In this document: positions 8,086-16,971 of the stretch, one piece after another
Layout of the letters: every line of letters begins with the position of its first letter
Position numbering within the stretch: the first letter of the stretch is position 1
NCBI GenBank assembly: GCA_913046365.1
Contig: CAJWRM010000001.1
Location: forward strand, 62,001 to 126,000
Source of the DNA: an uncultured Flavobacteriales bacterium
GTDB taxonomy: Bacteria > Bacteroidota > Bacteroidia > Flavobacteriales_D > Crocinitomicaceae
DNA length: 64,000 bases
Direction of reading: 5' to 3'
Made by a program: the position numbers and the translations under genes
The notes under the pieces: model-generated
The model's database searches: none
Told to the model about the DNA's origin: nothing
The model's input: only the letters and a program-made list of their open reading frames with translations

Positions 8086-9201
8086 ATGAGTGACTTTGTT
8101 GTTTCAGCAAGAAAATATAGACCCCAAACTTTTGATACAGTTGTAGGACAAAAGTCTATTACGGGTACGCTCAAAAATGCGATCAAAAATGACCATTTAG
8201 CGCAGGCGTTTTTATTTTGTGGTTCACGAGGTGTTGGTAAAACAACCACAGCAAGAATTTTGGCTAAAACAATTAATTGTACTCAAAGAACAAAAGATAC
8301 CGAAGCCTGTGACAAGTGTGAATCTTGTTTAAGCTTTAACTCAGGAGCCTCCTTGAATGTATATGAGCTTGATGCGGCTTCAAATAACTCCGTGGATGAC
8401 ATAAGAAGCTTAATTGACCAAGTACGCATAGCACCTCAGCTTGGAGACTTTAAAGTATACATCATAGATGAGGTACATATGCTTTCAACGAGTGCATTTA
8501 ACGCTTTCCTAAAAACTCTTGAAGAACCACCCAAGCATGCGATATTCATATTGGCGACGACAGAAAAGCATAAAATAATACCGACTATTTTATCGAGGTG
8601 CCAGATTTTTGACTTCTCAAGAATCAAAGTGAAAGACATTACTGATCACCTCGCAGACATAGCAAAAAAAGAAAAGGTTAAGGCTGAGGTAGAGGCACTT
8701 CACTTGATTGCGCTGAAAGCTGATGGGGCATTAAGAGATGCGCTCTCTGTATTTGACCAAATGATCACCTTTTCAGGTAACGAATTGACCTACAAACATG
8801 TAGTCGAAAACTTGCATATACTTGACTACGATTACTTTTTCAAATTTGTAAATCATGCAGAAAAAGAAGATATACCAAGTTCCTTATTGCTCTTCAATGA
8901 AATACTAGAAAAAGGATTTGATGCACATCATTTCTTAGCTGGCTTATCAACACATTACAGAAACTTACTTGTTTGTAAAGATGAAAAATCTGTAATATTG
9001 CTTGAGGTTCCTGAAGCGACTCAAAAAAAGTATGTGGAGCAATCTAAGCTATTGCAGTACCATACAATAACCAGAGCACTATACGCCCTAAGTAAGGCAG
9101 ATACCTCCTACAAAGCATCTAAAAACCAGCGTTTACTGGTGGAAGTTGTTCTGATGGAGCTCTGTTCTTTGAAACAAGAGCAAGAAAAAAAAAAGCCCTA
9201 A
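8086..9201 (+). CDS. dnaX: DNA polymerase III subunit gamma-like form (DnaX ATPase part)
   Basis: Clamp-loader ATPase. The 371 residues read in the zero frame hold the AAA+ module: Walker A GSRGVGKTT near residue 45, the zinc-binding cysteines (CTQRTKDTEACDKCESC), Walker B DEVHML, the SRC sensor, and the collar domain III. Translation then meets a run of ten A (9185-9194) and a TAA two codons later, giving a product that ends ...EKKKP. The matching tau C-terminus continues in the -1 frame to 9839. So this open frame is a gamma-like short product of a gene whose full length, 8086-9839, would give a tau of about 584 residues. A homopolymer sequencing error is the main alternative. Confidence 0.9.
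   Translation: MSDFVVSARKYRPQTFDTVVGQKSITGTLKNAIKNDHLAQAFLFCGSRGVGKTTTARILAKTINCTQRTKDTEACDKCESCLSFNSGASLNVYELDAASNNSVDDIRSLIDQVRIAPQLGDFKVYIIDEVHMLSTSAFNAFLKTLEEPPKHAIFILATTEKHKIIPTILSRCQIFDFSRIKVKDITDHLADIAKKEKVKAEVEALHLIALKADGALRDALSVFDQMITFSGNELTYKHVVENLHILDYDYFFKFVNHAEKEDIPSSLLLFNEILEKGFDAHHFLAGLSTHYRNLLVCKDEKSVILLEVPEATQKKYVEQSKLLQYHTITRALYALSKADTSYKASKNQRLLVEVVLMELCSLKQEQEKKKP
9185..9201 (+). other. dnaX: Programmed -1 frameshift / transcriptional slippage site in dnaX
   Basis: Ten consecutive A (9185-9194) are followed by G, then a zero-frame TAA at 9199-9201. An mRNA with 11 or 8 A, or a -1 ribosomal slip on A AAA AAG, enters the tau frame at GCC (9195). E. coli dnaX uses A AAA AAG ribosomal slippage; Thermus dnaX uses RNA polymerase slippage on a run of A. 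I see no Shine-Dalgarno-like element within ~15 bases upstream and no strong downstream stem-loop, which favours polymerase slippage here. Confidence 0.7.
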
Positions 9202-9839
9202 CGGCACCCATTGACCTTATTCCATTTCCGGAAGGCTCGCTTAGAAAAGCAAAAAACAGTTCTAGTCCAAAGGAAACGATTAAAGAAAAAAATCCTTTAG
9301 CTTCCCCTAATAACGTCGAAAAAACAAAACAGACTCTTTCATCAGCTGAGAAAACTGAAACACCTCAGAGGCCAATTATCAACAAACCTGTTGTAAGGCT
9401 TTCCATAAAGGACATGCTTGAAAAAGAAAAAGCGCTCAAAAATAAATCGAGTGAAACACTTCCCGAAGAAAACTATACACCTGATCGTCTAATCAGAATT
9501 TGGAGACAATATGCGTTTCAGGTAAAAGACGAAGGCAAAGAAACTTTTTACAATGCACTAGTAAAAAGAGACCCTTTAATTGAGAAAAATGATGTACTCA
9601 AATTGTTTGTGGACAACCAAATTCAAGTGGACTACATCACTCCCCTAATCAATGAACTCATTTCATTTTTAAGAAATAGTCTAAAGAACCACAATATTAC
9701 TGTGCAAATTGAACTGACAGAAAACCCGGTTGAGGATGTTAAGTTTTTAAATGGTAAAGATAAATTTGAAGTGATGGCTAAAAAGAATCCAGAATTAAAT
9801 ACCCTAAAAAACTTGTTCAATTTGGACATTGAGTTTTAA
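9202..9839 (+). CDS. dnaX: DnaX tau-specific C-terminal segment, read after frameshift
   Basis: In the -1 frame the sequence after the A10 run stays open from 9195 to the TAA at 9837-9839. It first encodes a Pro/Lys/Ser-rich linker with the conserved block NKPVVRLSIKDML, then a folded domain starting around YTPDRLIRIWRQYA, which matches the tau C-terminal domain that contacts the polymerase alpha subunit. An ATG at 9414 opens a 141-codon frame but starts inside the linker/domain junction and has no promoter, so it is unlikely to be a separate gene. The stop overlaps the menE start (TAATG). Confidence 0.82.
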
Positions 9840-10876
9840 TGATTATCGAACATAAAGATTTCAAAATAAGCTACTTCTCAACAGAACAAAAAGAGGAAAT
9901 AGAAACTTTTTTGTCCATACTAAGAGACAATAGCAATAGTATTAGGTGCAAAACATCAGGTTCAACGGGAACACCTAAGGAAATCGTACTTTCAAAAAAA
10001 GCCTTGATGGCTTCAGCGCAAAACTCCATCGATTTCTTTAAATTAAAACCTAAACAATCCGCCATATTGTGCATGTCTGTTGACTTCATTGCGGGTAAAA
10101 TGATGCTTGTAAGGGCTATTGTTGCGGGACTTGATTTAAAAGTATTCCCTGTAAGTTCAGACTTATCTATGCTTACTGAGCCTCCTGATTTTATTGCCAT
10201 TTTCCCGAAACAGCTCCGCGGACTCTTGGAGACATCGGACGGAATAAGAATGTTGAAGGAAACAAAGAGTATTCTGGTTGGTGGAGCTACGATATCGTCA
10301 GACATTGAAGGTGTTTTAAAATCGAAGAAGATCTCTATATACCAAAGCTATGGTATGACGGAAACAGCGACGCATGTCGCTTTAAAGAAATCGGGTCATC
10401 AAGCAGAGGATTTCTATAGCGCCGTAAAAGGTGTTTCTTTTGGTAAAAAAGATGGCTGCTTGGTTATTGACTATCCCAAAGTATTAGCTGAGGCGATAAC
10501 AACAAATGATTTGGTAGAACTCATCGATACTGTTACTTTTAAATGGCTCGGAAGAACTGATTTCATAATTAATACTGGAGGTTTTAAAGTCTCACCTGAG
10601 CAGCTTGAAGCAAAGCTCTCAATGACTTTGAAGTGTTCCTGTTTGGTTACTGGAATTAAGGATAATGAATTTGGTGAGAGAATTGGTCTTATTATACTGG
10701 GCGCTGTACCTTCAGCAGGTATTCAAAAAGAGATATTTAAAAAAATCCTGCATCCTTTTGAAATTCCAAAATCATATGTTTGTATTAACGAGTTCTCGCA
10801 AACCTCAAACGGAAAAATAGATAGAGTCAAAACTGCTGCAAAAATTAAAGATAGTGCCTGGAAGAACATATTATGA
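9839..10876 (+). CDS. menE: o-Succinylbenzoate-CoA ligase (short form), AMP-binding
   Basis: Adenylate-forming enzyme that activates o-succinylbenzoate in menaquinone synthesis. At 345 residues it is shorter than E. coli MenE, as is usual in Bacteroidota. Motifs in order: phosphate loop TSGSTGTPKE near residue 40, GMTETATH near 176, the hinge motif WLGRTDFIINTGGFKVSPEQLE, and the C-terminal catalytic lysine region NGKIDRVK. No other men gene is in the window, so the assignment over other small acyl-CoA ligases rests on length and motifs. The start ATG overlaps the dnaX stop by one base, so the genes are likely coupled. Confidence 0.82.
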   Translation: MIIEHKDFKISYFSTEQKEEIETFLSILRDNSNSIRCKTSGSTGTPKEIVLSKKALMASAQNSIDFFKLKPKQSAILCMSVDFIAGKMMLVRAIVAGLDLKVFPVSSDLSMLTEPPDFIAIFPKQLRGLLETSDGIRMLKETKSILVGGATISSDIEGVLKSKKISIYQSYGMTETATHVALKKSGHQAEDFYSAVKGVSFGKKDGCLVIDYPKVLAEAITTNDLVELIDTVTFKWLGRTDFIINTGGFKVSPEQLEAKLSMTLKCSCLVTGIKDNEFGERIGLIILGAVPSAGIQKEIFKKILHPFEIPKSYVCINEFSQTSNGKIDRVKTAAKIKDSAWKNIL

Positions 10877-11684
10877 AATTCTAAACCTACCGGAAGGTGC
10901 GACTAAGGCTCAAATTAAAAAAAGCTATAGAAAATTAGTAAAGCTATATCATCCAGATGTAAGTAACGATCCAAACGCACATGAAAAATACCTTGAAATC
11001 AATCAAGCATATGAGGCGTTACTAGACCCAAAACCGAAGCATAAAGGAAGTTCCTCTGGACCGTCTTCCAAAACAAGTAAATGGAATAGATACAAAAGAG
11101 AGAGTAGTAAAAAGTATGCCCAAAGACAGGCCAAAAAGGCGCAAGAAATTGAACTTTTTTATCAAAGCCTGCGCAAAGGTTGGAGAAGGAATTGGATCAG
11201 AATGAATCTACTTTTAGGAGTCTTAGTGAGCGTTTTTACAATTGCCGACCAACTCTCAGAACCTACACAAAGAATTATCGCCATTACCAGTTTAAAAAAT
11301 TATTCTTCTGAAGCTCAGATTAATACAGAAGAAGGCGCATTTACAGTACTTGAAAAAGAAAAACACTCGAGTATCCGGTCCAAAACCGAACTTGTGCTTT
11401 TTGAAAGTAAGTATTTAAAACAAGGCTTGTTCGTTGCTTACATTCATGAGGGCGTTACATTTTACCAGAGAGTATACTATTCACCTATTGGACCTAGCTT
11501 TTATTGGGGATACCAAATTGTTCTTTTTGTATCGTTAATACCGCTATTCTTTTATCTTGTATTCAGAAAAAATACTGGATGGTTTGTCTTTTTTCATTAC
11601 CTAACTTTAATCGTTACAACGCCATGGTTGATTTATTTCATGATCCAATTTCCAACCATAATTCAATTCCTTAAATTTGGGTAA
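10854..11684 (+). CDS. J-domain membrane protein
   Basis: 276 residues with an N-terminal DnaJ domain (YYEILNLPEGATKAQIKKSY, HPD at 33-35) and then a basic linker and three hydrophobic segments (about 117-135, 212-232 and 240-262). It lacks the Gly/Phe and zinc-finger parts of DnaJ, so it is a specialised type III J protein that would recruit DnaK to the membrane. The start is GTG at 10854, since the J domain begins immediately after it and no ATG is available; it lies inside the menE 3' end (23-base overlap), which supports coupled translation. The client is unknown. Confidence 0.82.
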   Translation: MPGRTYYEILNLPEGATKAQIKKSYRKLVKLYHPDVSNDPNAHEKYLEINQAYEALLDPKPKHKGSSSGPSSKTSKWNRYKRESSKKYAQRQAKKAQEIELFYQSLRKGWRRNWIRMNLLLGVLVSVFTIADQLSEPTQRIIAITSLKNYSSEAQINTEEGAFTVLEKEKHSSIRSKTELVLFESKYLKQGLFVAYIHEGVTFYQRVYYSPIGPSFYWGYQIVLFVSLIPLFFYLVFRKNTGWFVFFHYLTLIVTTPWLIYFMIQFPTIIQFLKFG

Positions 11685-11690
11685 TAGAAG

Positions 11691-12335
11691 ATGACCAAAA
11701 AAGAAAAAGCAATATATATTATTAATGAGCTTGAAAGGCTTTATCCTGAAACTCCTGTTCCTTTAAACCATAAGGACCCCTTTACTCTTCTAATAGCAGT
11801 TTTACTTTCTGCTCAATGCACAGATGAACGTGTGAACAAAATTACACCCGCATTATTTGAGCTCGCGGACAATCCATTCGATATGAGCAAACAAAATGTT
11901 GAGGATATTCGATTGATCATACGACCATGTGGCCTTTCGCCTCGAAAGTCGAAGGCCATTTCGGAATTATCTAAAATATTGGTTGATAAATATGATGGGG
12001 CCGTACCAAAAGAAATGGAGTTGTTAGAAGAATTACCAGGCGTTGGTCATAAGACAGCATCTGTAGTTGTCTCACAAGCATATGGTCAAGCTGCATTCCC
12101 TGTCGATACGCACATTCATAGATTGCTCACGAGATGGGGAATTACAAATGGAAAAAATGTTGTCCGAACAGAAAAAGACGCGAAGAGAATTTTCCCGAAA
12201 GACACTTGGAACAAGCTACATTTACAAATTATATTCTACGGTAGAGCCTACTCCCCCGCCCGCAACCCTAAAAAAGATATGGACTACATAACAGTCAAAA
12301 TAGGCACAAAGAAGGCACTAAAAGAGCTTAGGTAA
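11691..12335 (+). CDS. nth: Endonuclease III (DNA glycosylase/AP lyase) without Fe-S cysteines
   Basis: Base-excision repair glycosylase that removes oxidised pyrimidines. 214 residues. The helix-hairpin-helix LPGVGHKTA carries the catalytic Lys121, and Asp139 is present in VDTHIHR. The C-terminal C-X6-C-X2-C-X5-C that binds the 4Fe-4S cluster in E. coli Nth is missing: after FYGRAYSPARNP the chain has no cysteine at all. I believe this loss is shared by related flavobacterial enzymes, but I cannot check it here. It follows the J-domain gene by six bases. Confidence 0.92.
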   Translation: MTKKEKAIYIINELERLYPETPVPLNHKDPFTLLIAVLLSAQCTDERVNKITPALFELADNPFDMSKQNVEDIRLIIRPCGLSPRKSKAISELSKILVDKYDGAVPKEMELLEELPGVGHKTASVVVSQAYGQAAFPVDTHIHRLLTRWGITNGKNVVRTEKDAKRIFPKDTWNKLHLQIIFYGRAYSPARNPKKDMDYITVKIGTKKALKELR

Positions 12336-12351
12336 ATCAACAATTGTTGAT
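12336..12351. repeat. 16-bp perfect palindrome upstream of dnaB
   Basis: ATCAACAATTGTTGAT reads the same on both strands. It lies just past the nth stop and 80 bases before the chosen dnaB start. It contains most of the DnaA-box-like sequence TGTTGATAA (12345-12353). Confidence 0.5.
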
Positions 12352-12368
12352 AAGTTCATTTAATAAAG

Positions 12369-12377
12369 TGTGAATAA
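12369..12377 (-). promoter_or_regulatory. DnaA-box match upstream of dnaB
   Basis: On the minus strand this is TTATTCACA, an exact match to the TTATnCACA DnaA-box consensus. A one-mismatch relative (TTATCAACA) lies 24 bases upstream in the same orientation at 12345-12353. Single matches of this kind also arise by chance in AT-rich DNA. Confidence 0.3.
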
Positions 12378-12430
12378 ATTATATTTTGAAAACGCCTCTG
12401 ATTGGAGGTATGAATCCCTATATTTGTTCT

Positions 12431-14005
12431 ATGGACGCAACAGAAGGAAAAAGAACCCCAATTCAGAGATTAAAAAACACCTCAGGTTTGATCAATGATA
12501 TGGGAAAACTTCCACCTCAAGCAATTGATGTCGAGCAGGTTGTACTTGGTGCGATGATGCTCGAAAAAGACGCTGTAAACGATACCATTGATATTTTGAA
12601 TGAGCATAGCTTTTATGATCCAAAGCACCAGATTATATTCAAAACGATACACTCGCTATTTGCGAGTACAAGTCCAATTGACCTAGTTACAGTTTCATCA
12701 GCACTTCAGAAAAATGGAGAGCTCGAAGCAGCTGGAGGAGCAGCGTATATTTCGTCTTTAACCAATAGAGTTGCGTCGTCTTCTCATATACAATACCATG
12801 CGAGAATCATATCTGAAAAGCATATCAAAAGAGAATTGATTCGGGTAAGTAGTGACATTATTAAAGATGCTTATGATGACACCAAAGATGTTTTTGAATT
12901 GTTAAATAATGCAGAAACCAATCTCTTTAAAATTGCAGAAACCAACATGAGTAAGCAAGCCTCAACAATGCAAAGTGTTGTTAGAGAAGCAATTGATGAG
13001 ATTGAAAAGGCAGCGAAAAATACAGATGGCTTATCGGGAGTACCGTCTGGATTTAACGAACTCGATAAAATAACAGCGGGATGGCAGCGTTCTGATATGA
13101 TTGTACTTGCAGCAAGGCCTGGAATGGGGAAAACAGCATTCGTGCTATCCATGGCAAGAAATACAGCAGTGGATCATAATATGGGTGTGGCCGTTTTCTC
13201 TCTTGAGATGTCTTGTGTCCAATTGGTGAAACGACTTATTGCAAGTGAGGCAAGGTTGTCAGGAGAAAAACTAAGAAAGGGAAACTTGAAAGACTATGAA
13301 TTTCAGCAACTCCATACCCGGATTAAGAAACTAACCACTGCTCCTATATACATTGACGATACACCAGGTTTGAGCATATTCGACTTCAGAGCGAAATGCA
13401 GAAGGCTAAAATCTCAATACGATATTGATTTAATCATTATTGATTATTTACAGCTGATGTCTGCAAAGACCAGTGAAAGTGCCAAAAGCAATGGAAATCG
13501 TGAACAGGAAATTTCAACAATTTCAAGATCCATCAAAGAAATCGCAAAAGAGCTCAATGTTCCAATCATTGCCCTGGCGCAGCTTAGTAGATCTGTTGAG
13601 CAACGCGGTGGAGATAAAAGACCTATTCTTTCTGACCTCCGTGAGTCAGGAGCAATAGAACAAGATGCTGATATCGTATCCTTTATCTATCGACCAGATT
13701 ATTATGGATTCACAACAGATGGGGATACAGGAGAAGACAATACGGGCATTGGAGAAATTATCGTAGCGAAGCACAGAAATGGAGCGCAAGGAAAAGTAAG
13801 GTTACGATTTATTGACCAATATGCACGTTTCGATAACTTAAATGAGATTCCGGATTTTGAGCAGATTCAAGGAGAAGATTTAAAATCGAAAGCACTGAAT
13901 CCCGAAAATTCTACCTATACCCTTAAAAGTAAAATGAATCAAACGGACGAATCTAAAGATCTTGGTGATTTTGATACCGAAGATATGGATCAAAACGACT
14001 TTTGA
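12431..14005 (+). CDS. dnaB: Replicative DNA helicase
   Basis: Hexameric helicase that unwinds the fork. With the ATG at 12431 the protein is 524 residues, the usual length; in-frame starts at 12386 (TTG) and 12410 (ATG) would add up to 15 atypical residues. The N-terminal DnaB domain begins with LPPQAIDVEQVVLGAMM; the RecA-like C-terminal domain has Walker A ARPGMGKTAF, the H2 motif SLEMS and Walker B LIIIDYLQLM. The acidic C-terminus (DFDTEDMDQNDF) is common in the phylum. There is no intein. It is followed one base later by the next gene. DnaB interacts with the tau subunit, encoded 3 kb upstream on the same strand. Confidence 0.97.
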   Translation: MDATEGKRTPIQRLKNTSGLINDMGKLPPQAIDVEQVVLGAMMLEKDAVNDTIDILNEHSFYDPKHQIIFKTIHSLFASTSPIDLVTVSSALQKNGELEAAGGAAYISSLTNRVASSSHIQYHARIISEKHIKRELIRVSSDIIKDAYDDTKDVFELLNNAETNLFKIAETNMSKQASTMQSVVREAIDEIEKAAKNTDGLSGVPSGFNELDKITAGWQRSDMIVLAARPGMGKTAFVLSMARNTAVDHNMGVAVFSLEMSCVQLVKRLIASEARLSGEKLRKGNLKDYEFQQLHTRIKKLTTAPIYIDDTPGLSIFDFRAKCRRLKSQYDIDLIIIDYLQLMSAKTSESAKSNGNREQEISTISRSIKEIAKELNVPIIALAQLSRSVEQRGGDKRPILSDLRESGAIEQDADIVSFIYRPDYYGFTTDGDTGEDNTGIGEIIVAKHRNGAQGKVRLRFIDQYARFDNLNEIPDFEQIQGEDLKSKALNPENSTYTLKSKMNQTDESKDLGDFDTEDMDQNDF

Positions 14006-14006
14006 T

Positions 14007-15272
14007 ATGCGCATACGTATTCTCTTTTTCCTTTTTTTCTTATGTTTCTCCTATGCCAATGCGACACAAATCCTTGTTTACATGGGCGAGAAACAAAAAA
14101 ACCACCTCAAAGCATATGGGATTGCATATTGGGTTATTGAAAAAGACGTAAGTATTGAATGGCTGCTAAATTACAGAGGAGGCTCTTTTTTAATACCACA
14201 TCTTGTAACCATTGAAGAAGAACTTATGATCCGTGGTGTTTCATACCAAATACTAACAGAAGGTCAGGTAACCCAAATCAAAAATGAAATCGCAAACCCG
14301 GAAGTAAATATGGAGGTAATTCAGCTGGAAAAGCCTCCAAAAATCGCCGTTTATACCCCACCAAATAAACAACCTTGGGATGATGCCGTCACCATGGTTT
14401 TGGAGTATGCTGAAATTCCATATGATAAAATATATGATTCTGCAATTGTTATGGGCAAGCTTCCAGAATATGATTGGCTTCACCTACATCATGAAGACTT
14501 CACAGGGCAATATGGTAAGTTTTATAGATCAGCACGTTACCAGAAATGGTATCAAGAGCAAATTAAGGTTGCACAAGGAAATGCAAGCCTTTTAGGATTT
14601 AAAAAGGTATCTGAACTCAAACTGTCAGTAGCAAAGAATATCCAAAATTTCGTACTTGGTGGAGGTTTTTTATTTACGATGTGTAGCGGGACAGATAGCT
14701 TTGATATTGCTTTAGCAGCGCAAAATACAGACATTTGCGAAAGTGTATTTGATGGAGACCCTTCACACCCAAATTGTGATCAAGCACTTGATTATTCCAA
14801 AACTTTTGCTTTTAAAGATTTTAAGCTCATCAAGGACCCTATGGTCTATGAATACTCCGATATAGATGGAACATCCTTAAGAACAAATAGAACCATTCCA
14901 AAAGAACTTGATGAATTTACGTTATTTGACTTTTCAGCAAAATGGGATGTTGTCCCAACAATGCTGACCCAATGTCACCAGAATGTGATCAAGGGATTCA
15001 TGGGACAAACTACAGACTTTAAAAAGAAGCTTATTAAATCAAGTGTATTGATTCTAGGAGAAACCAAAGCAGCAGAGACTGCACGTTACATTCACGGAGA
15101 AATGGGTCAAGGCACTTGGACATTTTATGGAGGACATGACCCAGAGGATTATCAGCATTTCGTTGGAGACCCCCCTACAGACCTAAATTTACACCCAAAT
15201 TCTCCCGGATATAGACTTATTTTAAACAATATATTATTTCCTGCAGCAAAAAAGAAAAAAAGAAAAACATAA
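14007..15272 (+). CDS. Secreted protein of the family often labelled asparagine synthetase B
   Basis: 421 residues. The ATG at 14007, one base after the dnaB stop, starts a signal peptide (MRIRILFFLFFLCFSYANA); the longer frame from 13962 is not needed. Conserved-looking blocks include QKNHLKAYGIAYW, PPKIAVYTPPNKQPWDDAV, DWLHLHHEDFTGQYGKFY, GGGFLFTMCSGTDSFDIAL and GGHDPEDYQH. I recognise these from Bacteroidota proteins that databases name asparagine synthetase B, but I see neither an N-terminal nucleophile cysteine nor a PP-loop, and an exported protein is a poor fit to that activity. The function is therefore open. The repeated His, Asp and Cys in the motifs could bind metal. Confidence 0.75.
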   Translation: MRIRILFFLFFLCFSYANATQILVYMGEKQKNHLKAYGIAYWVIEKDVSIEWLLNYRGGSFLIPHLVTIEEELMIRGVSYQILTEGQVTQIKNEIANPEVNMEVIQLEKPPKIAVYTPPNKQPWDDAVTMVLEYAEIPYDKIYDSAIVMGKLPEYDWLHLHHEDFTGQYGKFYRSARYQKWYQEQIKVAQGNASLLGFKKVSELKLSVAKNIQNFVLGGGFLFTMCSGTDSFDIALAAQNTDICESVFDGDPSHPNCDQALDYSKTFAFKDFKLIKDPMVYEYSDIDGTSLRTNRTIPKELDEFTLFDFSAKWDVVPTMLTQCHQNVIKGFMGQTTDFKKKLIKSSVLILGETKAAETARYIHGEMGQGTWTFYGGHDPEDYQHFVGDPPTDLNLHPNSPGYRLILNNILFPAAKKKKRKT

Positions 15273-15287
15273 TTTCTTTCATTTTTA

Positions 15288-15317
15288 TTGGTATGTCAAA
15301 GGTTTTTGCTAAACTTG
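15288..15317 (+). promoter_or_regulatory. Promoter of rho
   Basis: TTG (15288-15290), then 19 bases, then TAAACTTG (15310-15317), which differs from TAnnTTTG at one position. It would leave a leader of about 140 bases before the rho ATG at 15465. Confidence 0.5.
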
Positions 15318-15323
15318 TAGTGC

Positions 15324-15345
15324 AAAGGCGCACTCCGAGGCCTTT
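15324..15345 (+). promoter_or_regulatory. Hairpin in the rho leader
   Basis: AAAGGC (15324-15329) pairs with GCCTTT (15340-15345) across a 10-base loop right after the predicted transcription start. rho genes are autoregulated in other bacteria, so a role is possible, but nothing more is visible. The rest of 15346-15464 is AT-rich without an obvious structure or ORF. Confidence 0.3.
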
Positions 15346-15464
15346 AATTTCCTTCTCTGTTCCTAAAAAATTTAATGAATAGAATAGCTTTATTGAAGTA
15401 ATTATAACGACAAAATATATTTTACGAATTCTCGTCCTAAAAATCTTAAAATCAACTCAAAATA

Positions 15465-16970
15465 ATGGAAAATTCATCCGCTGAAGATGCAAAAGACTTG
15501 TTTACGAACGAAAACAATGATGCAAAAGATACTTCAAAAGAAGGAGAGCAAAAACCTGCTCCAGCAAAAAAGAGAACAAGAAAACGAATTAAAGTTGAAG
15601 CACCAGTTCAAGAAAACAAGAATGAGGAAGCAACAACTTCTCAAGAAACATCTTCGGAATCTTTAGTAGAAGCGAAAAATGCTGATGTTGACGCAGTAAA
15701 ATCAGAGGCTAAGAAAGAAGTTGTAAGTAAGAAAAAAGAAGAACGAGCGCCCAAAGAGGATCGACCTCAGAGAAAGGACGAACAGAAATCAAATCACAAA
15801 GAACACCGTTCCAAAGATCATAGAAATAATGATAATAAAAGCAACTATGACTTGGTTGGAATAGTATCGGCAGAAGGAGTTTTAGAGGTCATTCAGGATG
15901 GATATGGTTTCTTGAGGTCATCTGACTATAACTATTTACCTTCGCCTGATGATATTTATGTTTCTCAAAACCAAGTAAAACTATTTGGACTTAAAACTGG
16001 GGACACAGTAAAAGGAACAATCCGCCCGCCTAAAGAGGGTGAAAAGTTCTTTCCATTGGTTCGTGTTGAATCAATCAATGGTCGAGACCCATCTTATATT
16101 AGAGACAGAGTTCCTTTTCAATATTTAACCCCTTTATTTCCTTCAGAAAAATTCAAATTAACAGGGCATAAGCAGGATTCACTTTCCACGAGAATTATGG
16201 ATTTATTCTGTCCCATTGGTAAGGGGCAAAGAGGAATGATTGTGGCACAACCTAAAACGGGTAAAACAATGCTTCTTAAGGATGTGGCAAACGCAATCGC
16301 TGCAAATCATCCTGAAACCTACCTTATTGTGCTTCTTATTGACGAAAGACCTGAAGAGGTTACAGATATGGCCAGAAGCGTAAAAGCAGAAGTAATTGCA
16401 TCAACCTTTGATGAGCCTGCTGATCGACATGTGAAAGTTGCAAATATTGTGTTAGAAAAAGCTAAACGAATGGTGGAATGCGGACATGATGTGTGCATAC
16501 TTCTTGACTCTATTACAAGACTAGCACGAGCCTACAATACTGTTTCACCTGCATCAGGAAAAGTTCTTTCTGGTGGAGTCGATGCGAACGCATTGCATAA
16601 ACCGAAAAGATTCTTTGGATCAGCTCGGAAAATTGAAAATGGTGGTTCTCTATCAATTTTAGCAACTGCGCTGACGGAAACAGGGTCTAAAATGGATGAG
16701 GTTATTTTTGAAGAATTCAAAGGGACAGGTAATATGGAGCTCCAATTGGATCGTAAAATATCGAATAGAAGAATCTATCCAGCAATTGACATAACGGCTT
16801 CAGGAACCAGACGAGAAGATCTTTTACTTAGTAAAGATGTAATGCAAAGAATATGGTTGATGCGAAAATTTATTGCAGACATGAACCCAGTTGAAGCTAT
16901 GGAATTCTTAAAGAACCACATGGAAAATACAGTTTCTAATGAGGAGTTTTTGATTTCGATGAATAGCTAG
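15465..16970 (+). CDS. rho: Transcription termination factor Rho
   Basis: Hexameric RNA helicase ending transcription. 501 residues, longer than E. coli Rho because of an N-terminal ~125-residue Lys/Glu/Asp-rich, low-complexity stretch that replaces the usual helical domain; such extensions are typical of Bacteroidota. The RNA-binding OSB domain starts near [15 protein letters not shown]; the ATPase has Walker [11 protein letters not shown], Walker [16 protein letters not shown], the Q-loop region around [13 protein letters not shown], and the arginine-finger region [14 protein letters not shown]. The next gene begins one base after its stop. Confidence 0.97.
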   Translation: MENSSAEDAKDLFTNENNDAKDTSKEGEQKPAPAKKRTRKRIKVEAPVQENKNEEATTSQETSSESLVEAKNADVDAVKSEAKKEVVSKKKEERAPKEDRPQRKDEQKSNHKEHRSKDHRNNDNKSNYDLVGIVSAEGVLEVIQDGYGFLRSSDYNYLPSPDDIYVSQNQVKLFGLKTGDTVKGTIRPPKEGEKFFPLVRVESINGRDPSYIRDRVPFQYLTPLFPSEKFKLTGHKQDSLSTRIMDLFCPIGKGQRGMIVAQPKTGKTMLLKDVANAIAANHPETYLIVLLIDERPEEVTDMARSVKAEVIASTFDEPADRHVKVANIVLEKAKRMVECGHDVCILLDSITRLARAYNTVSPASGKVLSGGVDANALHKPKRFFGSARKIENGGSLSILATALTETGSKMDEVIFEEFKGTGNMELQLDRKISNRRIYPAIDITASGTRREDLLLSKDVMQRIWLMRKFIADMNPVEAMEFLKNHMENTVSNEEFLISMNS

Positions 16971-16971
16971 T

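Noticed and set aside
9414-9839. Separate 141-residue gene after dnaX
   Set aside because: It is the C-terminal tau domain in frame with an open linker reaching back to the A10 run; its ATG is internal and no promoter precedes it.
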